Positions 45,383 through 56,258 of a stretch of DNA of 64,000 bases are shown here, piece by piece. The stretch comes from Pseudopyrenochaeta lycopersici (Eukaryota; Ascomycota; Dothideomycetes; Pleosporales; Pseudopyrenochaetaceae): the NCBI GenBank assembly GCA_003313425.1, contig NHZP01000059.1, positions 124,001-188,000 on the forward strand. Reading direction: 5' to 3'. The translations under genes and the position numbers were made by a program. Within the stretch, counting starts at the first letter, position 1. Every line of letters starts with the position of its first letter. Under the pieces are notes generated by a model, which searched no databases, was not told the DNA's origin, and worked only from the letters and a program-made list of their open reading frames with translations.

Positions 45383-46599
45383 CCATGTAATCCTAATATC
45401 CTGATATACTAGTATTACTTATACTAGTATATTAGGATTATCTTAATCGTTAGACTAGTCTAATACTAGTATAACAGCCTTAGTATTATTTTAACCCTAA
45501 AAATCTCTACGTCTCTATATTAGATATAAGGAGAAGCTTAGATATACTGTATAGGAAAGAGCTATTAATAGTAGGACTAATAACTACTATAATCTGTAGA
45601 AGCTCTAGAAGCAGAGGAGATATAGGAGAAAGTAGGGGACAGAACATAAATAAGAGAATTATTATTTTTAATACTTTATCTTAATTATTAATTTCTGCTA
45701 AGCGCATTTCAGCATTCTATCTAACACTCTGTCCTAAACATTCTATATGTTCGTGTATCTCTTAAGATTAATATTAAATAACCCTTATTATAGACTTAGA
45801 GTCTAGCACGTCTTAATTATTATTATCGCAGCTAGGATACCCGCCTTCTACTTCGAATATAGTAACTACACGACTTAAGAAATTTAAAACTGTTTTTAGG
45901 AGCACATATCCAGACCTATCCGCATATGCTGTATATCGCCCTGCATATATAAACGCTGAACTTAGACTACGCAGAATAAGTAGGGCCGTACTCTATGTCT
46001 GTCTATCTCTAGGCTGTAAATAGAGTAACAGTAGTAGGGGTAACTGCGTTAAACATGCTAGACTCTATAGCACTACTATTATAAACCTAAAACAGCTTCT
46101 ATTACGCAGAACTGTATCTACAGCCTTATCTACAGCCTTAACGCCTAATATTCTTAGATATATAGTGCCCTAGGGCGAAGAAGCTACTCTTAGAAGGGCG
46201 TTTAATTATTAACGCTATATTAAGGCGCTAATATTACTCTTTACAGTTTATTAATTACCTTTTTTAGCGATTAAATATAGTGCTATTAAGGAGTTTGCTC
46301 TCGCATGTAATCTAAACATTAAAGACATGCTACTTAGTAATCGCCCTATGCTTATATAGTATTTAAAAGCTAATTATTCGCTCTATAGTAATTAATTAAA
46401 GGAGTCCCTATAAATAATAATGTCTATAATTTATTTTAGCACTAATCTCTAGACGTTACTATATAAATATTTAATGCTTGCTATTTGCGTATAATAGCTT
46501 AATACTAACTATAACCTTTAAAAAGCTCTTCTTAGACTCGTAGAGTGCTAGTATTCTTATAGTAGTTCTACGCAGGCTGTAATAATTATAGAATACTTT

Positions 46600-47560
46600 A
46601 AGATGTACAGAATTACCTATTACCTTAGCTACTATACTACAGATAATACTACTTTAAACAACACCTGTTTACAGGCAGTATCTGCAACGCTAAGGGACGA
46701 ACATAATGTTATATTTAACGCTGTACATCGCTAAGTCCGCTGCATAGGACATATTATTAACTTGTCCCTTTAAGCCTTCCTTCTCGCACGTTTAAAAGAA
46801 GCTCTTGCGGCAGCTATTACAGCTGCTGAGTCTGTTACTAATAACAAGGATATTAAGAGACTGTTAGTATAATTAACAGCGCTGTTAACGTCCTCTTAAA
46901 GAGGTAATACTAGATTACAGTAAACTACTACAAACATAGCTAGCGGCGATAAATACAGTAGGTAGGAAGGTATTACACTACTTAGAAAGCTTTACACTAT
47001 TACTGTATAGTTAGGTCTCTTCTTACTTTATTCTAATATATAGAGAGATGCTGTAGGTCTTAAACTAGGCATAGATAATACTACACGCTAGTTGTTATAG
47101 TATAAAGTTATAAATAACGCTATTAAGAAGAAGGTATAGATTAACTACTTCTTTACTTAATATAACTACGATCTTAGCGAAAATACGCTAGATACCTTAG
47201 ATTAGGTGTTATTAGAGAGAGCCTAGATATTTCTTTAAGTCTTTAACGAAGCTACTTAGGATACTAAAAGAGACTATATATCTATTACAGATGTGCTTTA
47301 GCTAATAGATGCGATCCTGCAGCACTATAAAGACATAAAGTTAAAACACTTACTGGATAGCCCTAAGCCTAACCTTTATATACTACATGCTATTAACATA
47401 GGCTAGTTTATTCTTAATAAATACTATACCTTAACAGACGAAGCACCTGTATATACTGCCGCTCTTCTCCTTAATCTCTTAAGATAACTAGCCTACCTTA
47501 AAGAGAACTAGCTAACTAAGTAGCACGTTGCTGTAATTAGCAGAGCACAGCAGGTATAGG
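46600..47560 (+). pseudogene. hAT transposase remnant
   Basis: Plus-strand stretches still spell transposase motifs: about 46640-46675 reads DNTTLNNTC and about 46737-46770 RCIGHIINLS, the pair that surrounds the catalytic/zinc region in fungal hAT transposases; about 47440-47515 reads EAPVYTAALLLN and, after shifts to stops, AYLKEN followed by TAG at a position where tryptophan (TGG) is expected. Many TAG codons stand in such places, which points to G-to-A changes. No continuous frame longer than a few dozen codons exists. The boundaries given cover only the recognisable part. Confidence 0.75.
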
Positions 47561-48198
47561 AGAGGGAGTATAAGGACTTCGTCCTTCTAGAGGAGGTCTC
47601 TATTTCTGCCGCTCTTGCTATTATATAGTCCGCAGTAACACTACTTAAGCAGTTAAAGTAACGCACATAGCTAAAAACTACTGTATCTACAAATAGAGAT
47701 ATATTTAATACTTTTATTAGAGAAGATCTAGTTAACCTTTATAGTAGTATAGTACTAGAATAGTAGTGTTAACTAGAGTAAAGACAGTAATATCTATAAC
47801 TTTACCGCATAGCTATAGATATACTTTTAATCCTACTAGAATCTGTAGAGCTAGAGCGTACGTTCTTAGGTGCTTAACGAACTACACGTTAGGATAGATT
47901 AAGACTAACTTATAATAACATTAAGCTTATTAAATGTATTAGTAACTAGCTGCGTAACCGCTATATTAGGACTAGGGGTGTAGTTTTACATAAGGATGCG
48001 GTTAATAATATAGATATTAATGCAGCAGTAGTGTAGAGGTTAATTAATTTAATCGCGATTTGTACAGCGATTTATCTCCTGTAGCTAGACACTAGAAAAT
48101 GCTAAGGATATTAGGATATTAGAAATAATATACTAGTATACTAGTATAAGGATTTCGGTAATACTAGTATATCAGGATAAGCATTTTGGAACTGATAT

Positions 48199-48217
48199 AC
48201 TAGTATTACCATGTCTG
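48199..48217. repeat. Right terminal inverted repeat of hAT element
   Basis: ACTAGTATTACCATGTCTG, the exact reverse complement of the left end. Confidence 0.88.
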
Positions 48218-48225
48218 TTGATATC
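48218..48225. repeat. Right 8-bp target-site duplication of hAT element
   Basis: TTGATATC, identical to 45356-45363. Without the insertion the target would read GGGATTGATATCCAATAGG. Confidence 0.88.
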
Positions 48226-48309
48226 CAATAGGCTGGACATCTAGAGCGATGTAACTGTCAGTCTGTTAAACGACGAGCTCTCATTCCCATATGTTCCCTC
48301 TCGAATGCG

Positions 48310-48496
48310 GGAATACGAATCTGATTTGCCGAACATGGAGGTGAGACCCCCCCTCGTCCACGCCGCATCATACTGTCACAGCGTGGATCGCCGCGATCCT
48401 AATCCTCCGTTGCAGCTCCCTCTCTGGCGACGTCTCAGGCAGGGTCAAGATCGCGTCGATCAGGTCAGATCGCTCCAGTGCACCGCGCGTGTCCTG
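48310..48496 (-). pseudogene. Unidentified coding remnant
   Basis: On the minus strand a frame from 48496 reads LTLPETSPERELQRRIRIAA, meets TGA at 48370-48368 and continues in frame with CGVDEGGSHL. G/C content is higher than around it. The composition and the continuation past a single stop look like a once-coding exon. It faintly recalls parts of fungal DUF3435/FluG-type (tyrosine recombinase-related) proteins, but this is a memory impression only and the fragment is short. Confidence 0.25.
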
Positions 48497-49589
48497 GTCG
48501 ACCACATTCCCTAAGGACTGCCTTCAGGAGCCCCTGAGAGTGTGTCTGCGCGTTGTGCCAGCTTAACTTAAGTACTCAAAAGCACGCCTCCTACGCGTAT
48601 ATAATGTAGCGGTTGAGTTAGTCTGGGGATGTCCTCTTCATAATCTTAAACAAAAACAAATCTAGGCGCCGATTTTCGCAGTTGGGTGTCCCCGTCGAGC
48701 AGGGGGATGCGGGATCTGAATGACTTAGCTTGGCCATAATTATACTAGTGTCCGCGCAAGAGGGTCCAAAAGTTCATTGCGACAGAAGTATTTGTTGGCT
48801 TAAACAAGGGTAGTGCTTGTGGCATTATTAAGTGGCGATCTCATAGGCTACGCCACATGTATCTTTACTCTCCCATAGTCTATAAGTTCGAAACATCCAT
48901 GTGTTTATGCGTATGTTCTATGATGGCTATGTACCCTAAGCGTATTGACCGTTACTATGCGCTAAGTAGGGTAGTCTTACACAAAACGTGCTGGCTCCAA
49001 TTCAGCTGCCAACTGTAGGGATCAATTTCTCCTTTATTTAACACTCTGATTACCATAGGAAACAAAAGAGGGTGTGTATAATCCTGAGGGTCCAAGCAAG
49101 CATATATTTGAAGATACGCAGGTAATTGTGTAGCTCGCACGGCAAATCTCACCAAAGTGACATGTTTCCCCGCTCCTCCGTATTGAACATGGCATGAGTG
49201 AGTTATTACGGAGGAGCGACCTCGTATATGCGATAGAACATGCACACTTTAGCCGATGTTCACGTTGACTGCGCGCTTCGGAGAATGCCGAACGCAGCTG
49301 AGCGGTAGTGATCAAGCTTTCTCGCTTGGTGGGCCAAGCCACTAGCGTGGTGGGGTTACCTGCAACCGTCCACAATGGAGGCCAAGCCGAGAGTTAGCCT
49401 TTCAGCAGCCCCAGCTTTGCTCTAAGAACGATCGTTTGCGGCCTGAACAGCGGGAAATTCTATGAGAAGAAAACATGTGACAAGCAGCATAGCATATCAT
49501 TTTCCTTTGGTTCGGCCTGGCCTCTTGACTTTAATACCATCCTTCTTTCTTCCGCCGACATTGTCACTTCTTCACAAGGCCGACTAAAA
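48497..49589. other. Spacer upstream of the DUF2235 gene
   Basis: No supported gene. Two overlapping minus frames (49375-49034, 49245-48955) have no recognisable motifs. The last bases contain a pyrimidine-rich CATCCTTCTTTCTTCC tract at about 49538-49553, a usual feature ahead of ascomycete starts. Confidence 0.35.
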
Positions 49590-50933
49590 ATGACAGAACC
49601 TAAAAGAGTTATCGTGCTCTGCGATGGAACCTGGTGTGGCCGGGAATCTAATACTAAAAGCAACATCTATTTCCTTGCAAATATGTTTGGGGTCAATCTT
49701 GGTATAAATCCTGCGGTAAACGAAGCGTCGTCAGAGAATGTCCACGCCAGATATTTCGACGGAGTTGGCTTGGGCGGGGATTTCATGAGCTACCTCTGGA
49801 ATGGCGCCTTTGCGACTCAGGCGAAAAAAGAGTGTACTGAAGTTTACAAGTTCATAGTGGAGAAGTTCGATTCGGTTCCGCATACGGAAGTGTGGATGTT
49901 CGGGATCAGCAGAGGAGCCTACATAGTCAGATCCGTTGCCGGCATGATCAATAACTGCGGAATTATTAAAGACAAAACAAACGGGGACTTGATCAATCAA
50001 GTCTACGACCTCTACCGAAGTCCATATACTGTCCACCAGCCGTGGTCAGATGAGATGGTCGAGTTTAGAGAAAAAGTTAGCCATAGGGTGTCAACACCAA
50101 TCAAATTCATGGGGATATTCGACACTGTCGGAAGTCGAGGCGTACCAAAGCTGAACTACCATACTGGAACCGGATTTGAGTGGCCTGCGTTTTACGACAC
50201 GGATGTGTCGAGCGAGGTAGAGAATGTCTACCATGCGCTCGCAACTCACGATCGGTTTTGGGTATTTCAACCATGCCTAGCATCGAGAGCCAGCAAACAC
50301 GACAACAGAGAAGATTTAAAGATTCGCCAAAAGTGGTTTCCGGGATGCCATTACGATATCGCAAGGCAGGAGTTCCAGTTCTTTCGGGAAGGAGGCAGTA
50401 GACTGGAAAAATTCCTCTTCCCACTACTCAATACGTTCAGCAAAACAGTCTCTCCCAATGAGCAACTTGCGGATCTTGCCCTTCTATGGGTGCTGGAAGG
50501 CATCGGAAGAGTAGGAGGTGGAGTGATCATCCAACATGACATGGCTGGCGAAAAACGTGACATTACTGGGGTGATATCTAACATAAAAACACAGATTACT
50601 TCAGGAAGCAATGGCACTGGAGACATGTACGCCCACATTCTCAGCTACCTCCCGGGCGGGAATATCTTTTTTCCGATAGCCTGGTTTAAGAATTTCAATG
50701 AGACTGCGTACGCGATTCTTTTCAATCCAGTGGACAGGGTGATACCCGATCCGGGCCAGGGCAATTCACTGCAAACTGCCGTCTACAACGAAGTGTACAA
50801 TTACACCGTTCCTGACCCTAATATTGGGACTAACGTCATTGGGACGTCTACTGGTGTCACTCCACAGCGTTATCCATCACGAACTTATCAAAATTATTGC
50901 CAGTACATGCAGGCCGTTGGACGGCCAGCCTAA
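49590..50933 (+). CDS. DUF2235 (Tle1-like) alpha/beta hydrolase, 447 aa
   Basis: Single exon starting MTEPKRVIVLCDGTWCG, the typical opening of DUF2235 proteins; then HARYFDGVGLGG, the nucleophile elbow MFGISRGAY (GxSxG, Ser about residue 107), FMGIFDTVGSRGVP with the acidic residue, HALATHDRFWVFQP, and WFPGCHYDI with the candidate His. The family includes bacterial type VI secretion phospholipase effectors (Tle1) and many fungal proteins of unknown role, often fused to or near incompatibility-type genes. Catalytic Ser, Asp and His all appear present, so enzyme activity is likely; lipid substrate is inferred from relatives. The C-terminal 60 residues are Asn/Thr/Tyr-rich. No signal peptide or membrane segment. 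Confidence 0.87.
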   Translation: MTEPKRVIVLCDGTWCGRESNTKSNIYFLANMFGVNLGINPAVNEASSENVHARYFDGVGLGGDFMSYLWNGAFATQAKKECTEVYKFIVEKFDSVPHTEVWMFGISRGAYIVRSVAGMINNCGIIKDKTNGDLINQVYDLYRSPYTVHQPWSDEMVEFREKVSHRVSTPIKFMGIFDTVGSRGVPKLNYHTGTGFEWPAFYDTDVSSEVENVYHALATHDRFWVFQPCLASRASKHDNREDLKIRQKWFPGCHYDIARQEFQFFREGGSRLEKFLFPLLNTFSKTVSPNEQLADLALLWVLEGIGRVGGGVIIQHDMAGEKRDITGVISNIKTQITSGSNGTGDMYAHILSYLPGGNIFFPIAWFKNFNETAYAILFNPVDRVIPDPGQGNSLQTAVYNEVYNYTVPDPNIGTNVIGTSTGVTPQRYPSRTYQNYCQYMQAVGRPA

Positions 50934-51573
50934 AGAATGGCGACGTACATACTGCAGATTTTGGGATAGGTGCCTCTGGGGAATAAATGCGTAGCTTAGG
51001 TGGTTGCGGCATGTTGCTGAGTCTCAACGGCGTACTAAGTCTGATTGGACACGCGGGAGTATAAGCTTTCAGGAGCCCAATTTGTCAGGAAAGAAATTGA
51101 ATTCGAGGACTGATGTAAAATAAATTTGAACAGTGAGTTGTTACACTCTGGCAATTCTCTTTGGTCCAGGTAGAGATCAAAGCCTTCCGCACTGTAACGA
51201 AGCCTCCACTTCTTGCTTACTGCTACGGCGTCCTAGCAGACAACGGCTGAGTAGCTCGAAGCGCAAATTCGGAGGGGTTGAGGTGTGCATGGTGAGACAG
51301 CCTCAATCGCTACGGCCCAGCGGCAGATACACGGTGGTAGTTTTGTCAAAATGGCAAAACGCGAGGATGCTAAGAAGCTGCCGGGGTCAGATAGCGGGTT
51401 ATTTGGTGTAGGCGCGAGTGTCGTATCACCGTTCGATGGGCGTCATATGCAGTAGCCGCTGTATCCGCGAAGCTCCGGCTGCTGGTACCTCCCAGGCAAG
51501 GTTGGCGTTGACGTAAAAGATTAGTACGGACAGACGCCACTATTGTGGGTGGAGGTGTAATCGCAGAAGTACT
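50934..51573. other. Spacer with no supported gene
   Basis: Frames on both strands (51133-51411 plus, 51768-51370 minus) have no recognisable content. Sequence just before 51574 has several stops in the frame of the chromodomain fragment. Confidence 0.3.
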
Positions 51574-51858
51574 GATGAGGACAACAAATACGAGGTGGGA
51601 GGAATCCTGGAGGCCCTTATCTATCGGACCAAGCGTGTGAAATGGCTCAGCTATGACGACGACCGGGAAGGGCATGACACAGCCAACTTTAAAAACAGCC
51701 CGCACAAACTTCACGAATTCCATATTGCTAACGCCAGCCACTCTGAACCTCCTCGGAGGCTGGGTCATTGGATGCAGTGTTGGGAGGAGGATAGGGATGC
51801 TATTATTCGGCCAAACGATAACCAGCCTCTAAGGTTCAGTGCTCGAGGAGAACCTTAG
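51574..51858 (+). pseudogene. Chromodomain-like fragment
   Basis: From 51574 the plus frame reads DEDNKYEVGGILEALI, then RVKWLSYDDD, NFKNSPHKLHEFH and LGHWMQCWEEDRD before a TAG at 51856. This follows the fold order of a chromodomain plus the short acidic extension often found in fungal chromodomain proteins and in chromovirus (Ty3/gypsy) integrases. There is no start codon, no partner exon and no reverse transcriptase nearby, so it is read as a leftover fragment. Confidence 0.5.
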
Positions 51859-52492
51859 GTAGACTTTTAATTAAGGATTTCGTGGATAGCAAAAACATTG
51901 ATGTCAGAAGATTGAACTAGAATTACAGAGGAGGGAATTGCAACGCTGGCGTTTGGATGCCGCCACTGTTCTCCAAGTGATGTAGATCGGTTGATGGGGC
52001 CGTTATAATGACCGGAGCTGCTGTTATAGGCTCCGACCGCCAAGGTGGTGGTAGTGGCTTCGAGTGAAAGAGTCTCTCTATCTTTCCATGTGCTTGCAAT
52101 GACGGCGACCTATCAGTGACTTGCCGAAGCGTAGGCTTCGTTCTTGTTACTCCGTATTATGCCAGGCTCCGTCGTTCGATGCATTGCCAACCATGTTTGA
52201 GGCCCATCGCCCCGCTTTGTCTAAACGTCTTCTAATCTCACCATATTCCCCTTAGCGAGCTGAAACTAGACATCGGGCTGCTGCCTGGTATTAGATGGGC
52301 TATGATGGGCTCAAGAAGCGTGGCAACGTGGTAGGCTTGAGATTGTGATGGTTCTCACGGACGGTATAGCTCTATGTGAAGGGATAGAGTGAAATTAGTA
52401 GTCTAGACTGAGAGTATGAGAATATTCAGCTTCTTGGTATGTATAAAAAAAAGGTGAAAGAAAGGTACATCATGTACATGCTTCACTTCTTC
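51859..52492. other. Spacer with no supported gene
   Basis: 634 bases at the 3' side of the patatin-like gene. No frame of interest; a poly-A run at 52444-52452. Confidence 0.35.
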
Positions 52493-55400
52493 CTATTTCT
52501 TAAACTTCCCCAAAAACCTTGATCGCCTCCCTTCATGCGAGGCTTGCGGCTGTTGCGGCGCAACTTGCTGCTGCTCTTGGTATTGCGGATTGGGAGGGTA
52601 TTGTTGAATAGGCCGGTACTGTTGCGTCGGAGCGTGCTGCTGATTTGGAAGATATGTTTGATTTGGAAGATATTGTTGATTTGGAGGGTATGGTTGATTG
52701 GGAGAGTATGGTTGATTTGGAGAGTACTGCTGATTCGGGATTGGTCCGTACTGCGGCTGCATATTGGGAGGAGCAGGTGGACTTGGGGCATTCGACAGGA
52801 AGTTTGGGTCTCTATATACCTGCGCTTCTGGAAATCTTGGAGATGCAGATGGCGCCACATTACTTGGCGTACTGTTCGTGTCTGATGAAAAACTTGGATC
52901 CTGGTACACTTGTACTGGTGGAAATCTTGGAGAAGATGCAGGTGCACTACTTCTTGGCGAGCTGCTCCGAATCGACGGAACTTGTGAAGGAGAAAGTCTT
53001 GGTGCAGGCGATGTACTTGGTATTGACGGATCTTGGTATACATGTACCTCAGGGGGCCGGGTAGGTTGTTGTGGTACCGCCACTGTGTAGTTCTGTGTTG
53101 GGGCAGGAGGTGGTCTTATTCGGCCCATAGGTATTGTAACCCATTGATCCTGTAATGTTCCAGTACTGAGGTTCATTCGCTGGGGAATCGGTATCTCTCT
53201 TTTTTCCATCTCGTCTTCGATGATATCTTCTCTTCCTTGGATGTCCCCCCTATTTCCAGCCATACGCGCGTAGTCGATAATACTGCGCTTCTCATTGTCA
53301 AGTATATTCAGGAGTTCACGTGACCATTTGGGGAATTCACCGTGATTGTACATGAAGAACACATCCAAATTATCACCCCAGCCTTCTTTAGCTGCTCGGT
53401 GGGTTGGTGTCATACCCAAATTGTCTTGAAGGACAGGGTTGGCGTTCCGACAGAGGAGTTCGTTGAGGATGATTCTAAAGGATTGTGTTCTCGGATCAAC
53501 CCGCTTCGGATTACCCCTGTAACGACCTCCATATGCGTTGGGCCTTTCGATGGGTGCAATTGTAGGAAGAGAAAAAGTTGTAATCATATCGACAACTGAC
53601 TGGTACACTGGAGGGACTTCGTCTTGTTTCGGAAAACAATAGCTGAGCGGAGTCCTTCCGTTGTTATCTTTATGATTTTTCTCCATGGTAAGAACCTGGA
53701 TCAATCTGAAGACCTCTTTAGGAGCGCGATGTTTGCAGGCAAGATGATAAGGCGTGAGTCCTTGGCTGTCGGATACGTTTATGCGATTCCTGCACAACTC
53801 GACGCCCATGCCTTCCAGAAACTTTTTCATGACGAATGGGTATCCTGCTTTCACAGCCTCTTGGAGCGCCATGTCAGCTCTGTTCATAAAGTTATCGTCC
53901 TTTTCAAACAACTTTGAAGAGTTCAGTTCTCCATTGCTGAGCCCTTTTTCAGCTAGTCCAAACCATCCTCTTTGCACCGCCGGTACAAGCAGATCTAAGT
54001 GCTTGGACTCCCAATCTTCCGCGCGGGATACCCTGAGCTTTAGACACCGTGAAACAACACCATCGTCATCCAGGTCCCTAAAGTCTTCCGGCTTTGCCCA
54101 TAGAGTCCGTTTCACAGCCAGGTTGGCCAGTGCCCAGCTGTTGTTCAGCGATGTATTGTGAGGCGCGGCTATAAGTATAGTTGTGATCCCCTCGTCTACA
54201 TCCTCGTATCGGACTTTGTTCTCCATCCATAAGGCATACATATTGGCGATTGGTTCCACAATGGTATCATTCATTCCTTTCAGGTTGACTTCCCCCACAA
54301 CGTGCTTAATTTGCCTGATGAAGGATCCATTATATGCTAGACTCTTGACGTTGTGGAGCAATTGAACTGAAGCGGCTTCACACATGGCGGAGATTGCTGC
54401 GATCTCAAGGAATTCTTCCATCTTGTCTACTATTAACGGATCCGTGACTCGAGGCATGTCGAGAACCGAGAATTGCTTTATGTGTTTGAGTACCCTTGGC
54501 TTTTCTAATTTTGATTTGTCCCCTTCTCGAAGAATTGAAAGACAGTAGTAGATGGCCGCAACGTAGTCAAAAATGGTTAGAAGCTCTCCAGGTTCCCGAT
54601 TGCCTGCGTGGCCTGGGTCGTCGTAGGCTGCGATTCCGTAAATTACAGCAGCTTCAGAGCGCACATCGTCTGGAAGAGGATAATTGTTTCCGTTCGTGTA
54701 TGCTTTATGCTTAGCAAGAATTACACTGGCAAGCCGTTCTGCCTCGAAAGCAATGCCGAGTTTTCGGAACGAGCCTTCATTGTCCGACGAAGATTCATAA
54801 AGAATGTAATTTGTGATGATATCGCTGATGATGAGGGATTCAAATGCATAACCAGCTATGCTCAGCGCCCGCATTAGTGAGGATAGAGATGCCAGAGCTA
54901 CTAAGTCTTCTGGAGAAGTGGGGAAACTATTGCCTTGCAAAAGTGCGGCTGCATATCCAAACTGAGTTCTGACTTTTGGCTCATCGAACCAGGAGGCCAA
55001 ATTCGCATGAATCTTGCTCTTCTGGGCGTACTCGTAGAAGGTGTCCACAATGGGAATGTCGAATCGGAAATAGGCATTTGACAAATTTTTATCAAAAGGT
55101 ATTATATATTTTTGAACCTCATCAGCCAGTTTTCGATTATCTTCGCCGATTTTGAGAACCGCATTAGCAGCATCTTCCACCAGCGGTGTTGGGTAGCTCC
55201 GCTCGAGATCGAATGTGCCTGTTCCTATGCTTAGAAATATTAATATTGCATTCAGGAGGGTAAAGACGCATTTATGATGGATTGCAATACCTAATTAGAG
55301 CCGATATGGGGAGGCCGGGCCAACACTTGCGGCACTCTTCGAGCACCAGTAAAGTTGGGTTGTTTGCAGTGTGTGCTCCAGTCGTGATGAAATCAGGGAA

Positions 55401-56258
55401 TATCACGCCTGGCTTTATTACTTCAGGATGCGCTACCGTTCCCAGTCCAATGGCGTAGTATGTGTATGTCGGCTTTGAATTTCTGTAGTCATACGTCCGA
55501 TGAAGCATTGGCACATGGTAGACACGATGATTTACATTGCCTCCATTCGCACCATACCCTTTTGACTCAGAAGCGACTACAAACCTAGATAACCACAATT
55601 AGCGTCGCAGTGTCAGGTCAAACAAGCTTGCATACACTTTAGGCCTACCAGCCTCCATTTCTCGAGGTATGGCCTTGAACTGGAAGTTTCCGTCCTCCAT
55701 GTACTGATAGGTTTCCAAGGGCTCGGTCACATTCTTCCTGATGACTTGCTCCCAAGTAAGGTCAATGATACCCATGCGAAGTTCTTCAAGCTGTTCCTTG
55801 GGGTCCCTCACTTTATGCATGCTGTCTATGGCCTCTTCCCACTCGCTGGCATCTACCTCATTCTGCAAAATCTGGGTCCGGAAAGCTTCAACGTCGTCGA
55901 GCTTCCTGTAGAGGTCTTCGGCAAACTCAATAGCTTCATCAATCATGTAACACTACTAGCGGTTATTGTACAGCTCCTTCTCGGCTGTATCAAGCCTTAG
56001 AGTATACGCACAAATCGAGCAAAGAGTAGAGCGCATAAACCGTTGATACCAGCCCCGCCAATCAAGTCGAAATATTCGCAAGGACGAATTCTGCCACCAT
56101 GGCCTTGAGCAACTGGATCCATGAGCTTTTTAAGGATATACAGGGACGAGAGTCCTCTGGTTCCGCCGCCATCTATCACGGAGGGTTAGCGATAGATTTT
56201 CAAAGTACGCCAAACGATGCGTGCCTAAAGAGAGCAACCTCGCTCCTCCTTGTGTCAT
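52493..56258 (-). CDS. Patatin-like/ankyrin protein with lost catalytic dyad, 1180 aa
   Basis: Five exons: 56258-56225, 56172-56012, 55952-55636, 55584-55291, 55229-52493. Introns are 52, 59, 51 and 61 bp; the first has a GC donor (GCACGC) with branch site CTAAC, the others are GT-AG. All restore the frame and the patatin order: LLSLDGGGTRGLSSLYIL (8-25), PCEYFDLIGG, FVVASES, HTANNPTLLVLEE, LISIGTGTFDLE. Active patatins need GxSxG and DGG/DGA; here the nucleophile position is Gly (GGAGING, residue 53) and the Asp motif is TTGA (about 238-241), so lipase activity is probably lost. After it come a long helical part, ankyrin-like repeats (DSQGLTPYHLACKHRAPKE, DNNGRTPLSYCF, DNLGMTPTHRAAKEGW) and a Pro/Gln/Asn/Tyr-rich tail. 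Similar layouts occur in fungal NLR-like proteins. No stop breaks the 1180 codons. Confidence 0.78.
52598..52745 (-). repeat. 18-bp coding repeat (PNQxYx hexapeptides) in the patatin-like protein tail
   Basis: The minus strand encodes about eight imperfect hexapeptides such as PNQQYS, PNQPYS, PNQPYP, PNQQYL, PNQTYL near the C-terminus. At DNA level the unit is 18 bp (for example TTGATTTGGAGAGTATGG and variants on the plus strand). Length is likely to vary between strains. Confidence 0.7.

Larger units (their letters stand above)
45364..48217 (+). mobile_element. hAT DNA transposon, complete ends, internally mutated (2854 bp)
   Basis: The element has perfect 19-bp terminal inverted repeats CAGACATGGTAATACTAGT (45364-45382 and inverted at 48199-48217), with a further 22-bp subterminal inverted repeat (45397-45418 and 48158-48179, beginning TATCCTGATATACTAG). 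It is flanked by the 8-bp duplication TTGATATC. CAG-starting ends and an 8-bp duplication define the hAT superfamily. The interior is strongly A/T-rich with very many TA steps and stops in every frame, as expected for repeat-induced point mutation. The perfect duplication and TIRs show a single insertion; the interior cannot make a transposase, so it could move only with help from another copy. Confidence 0.92.
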
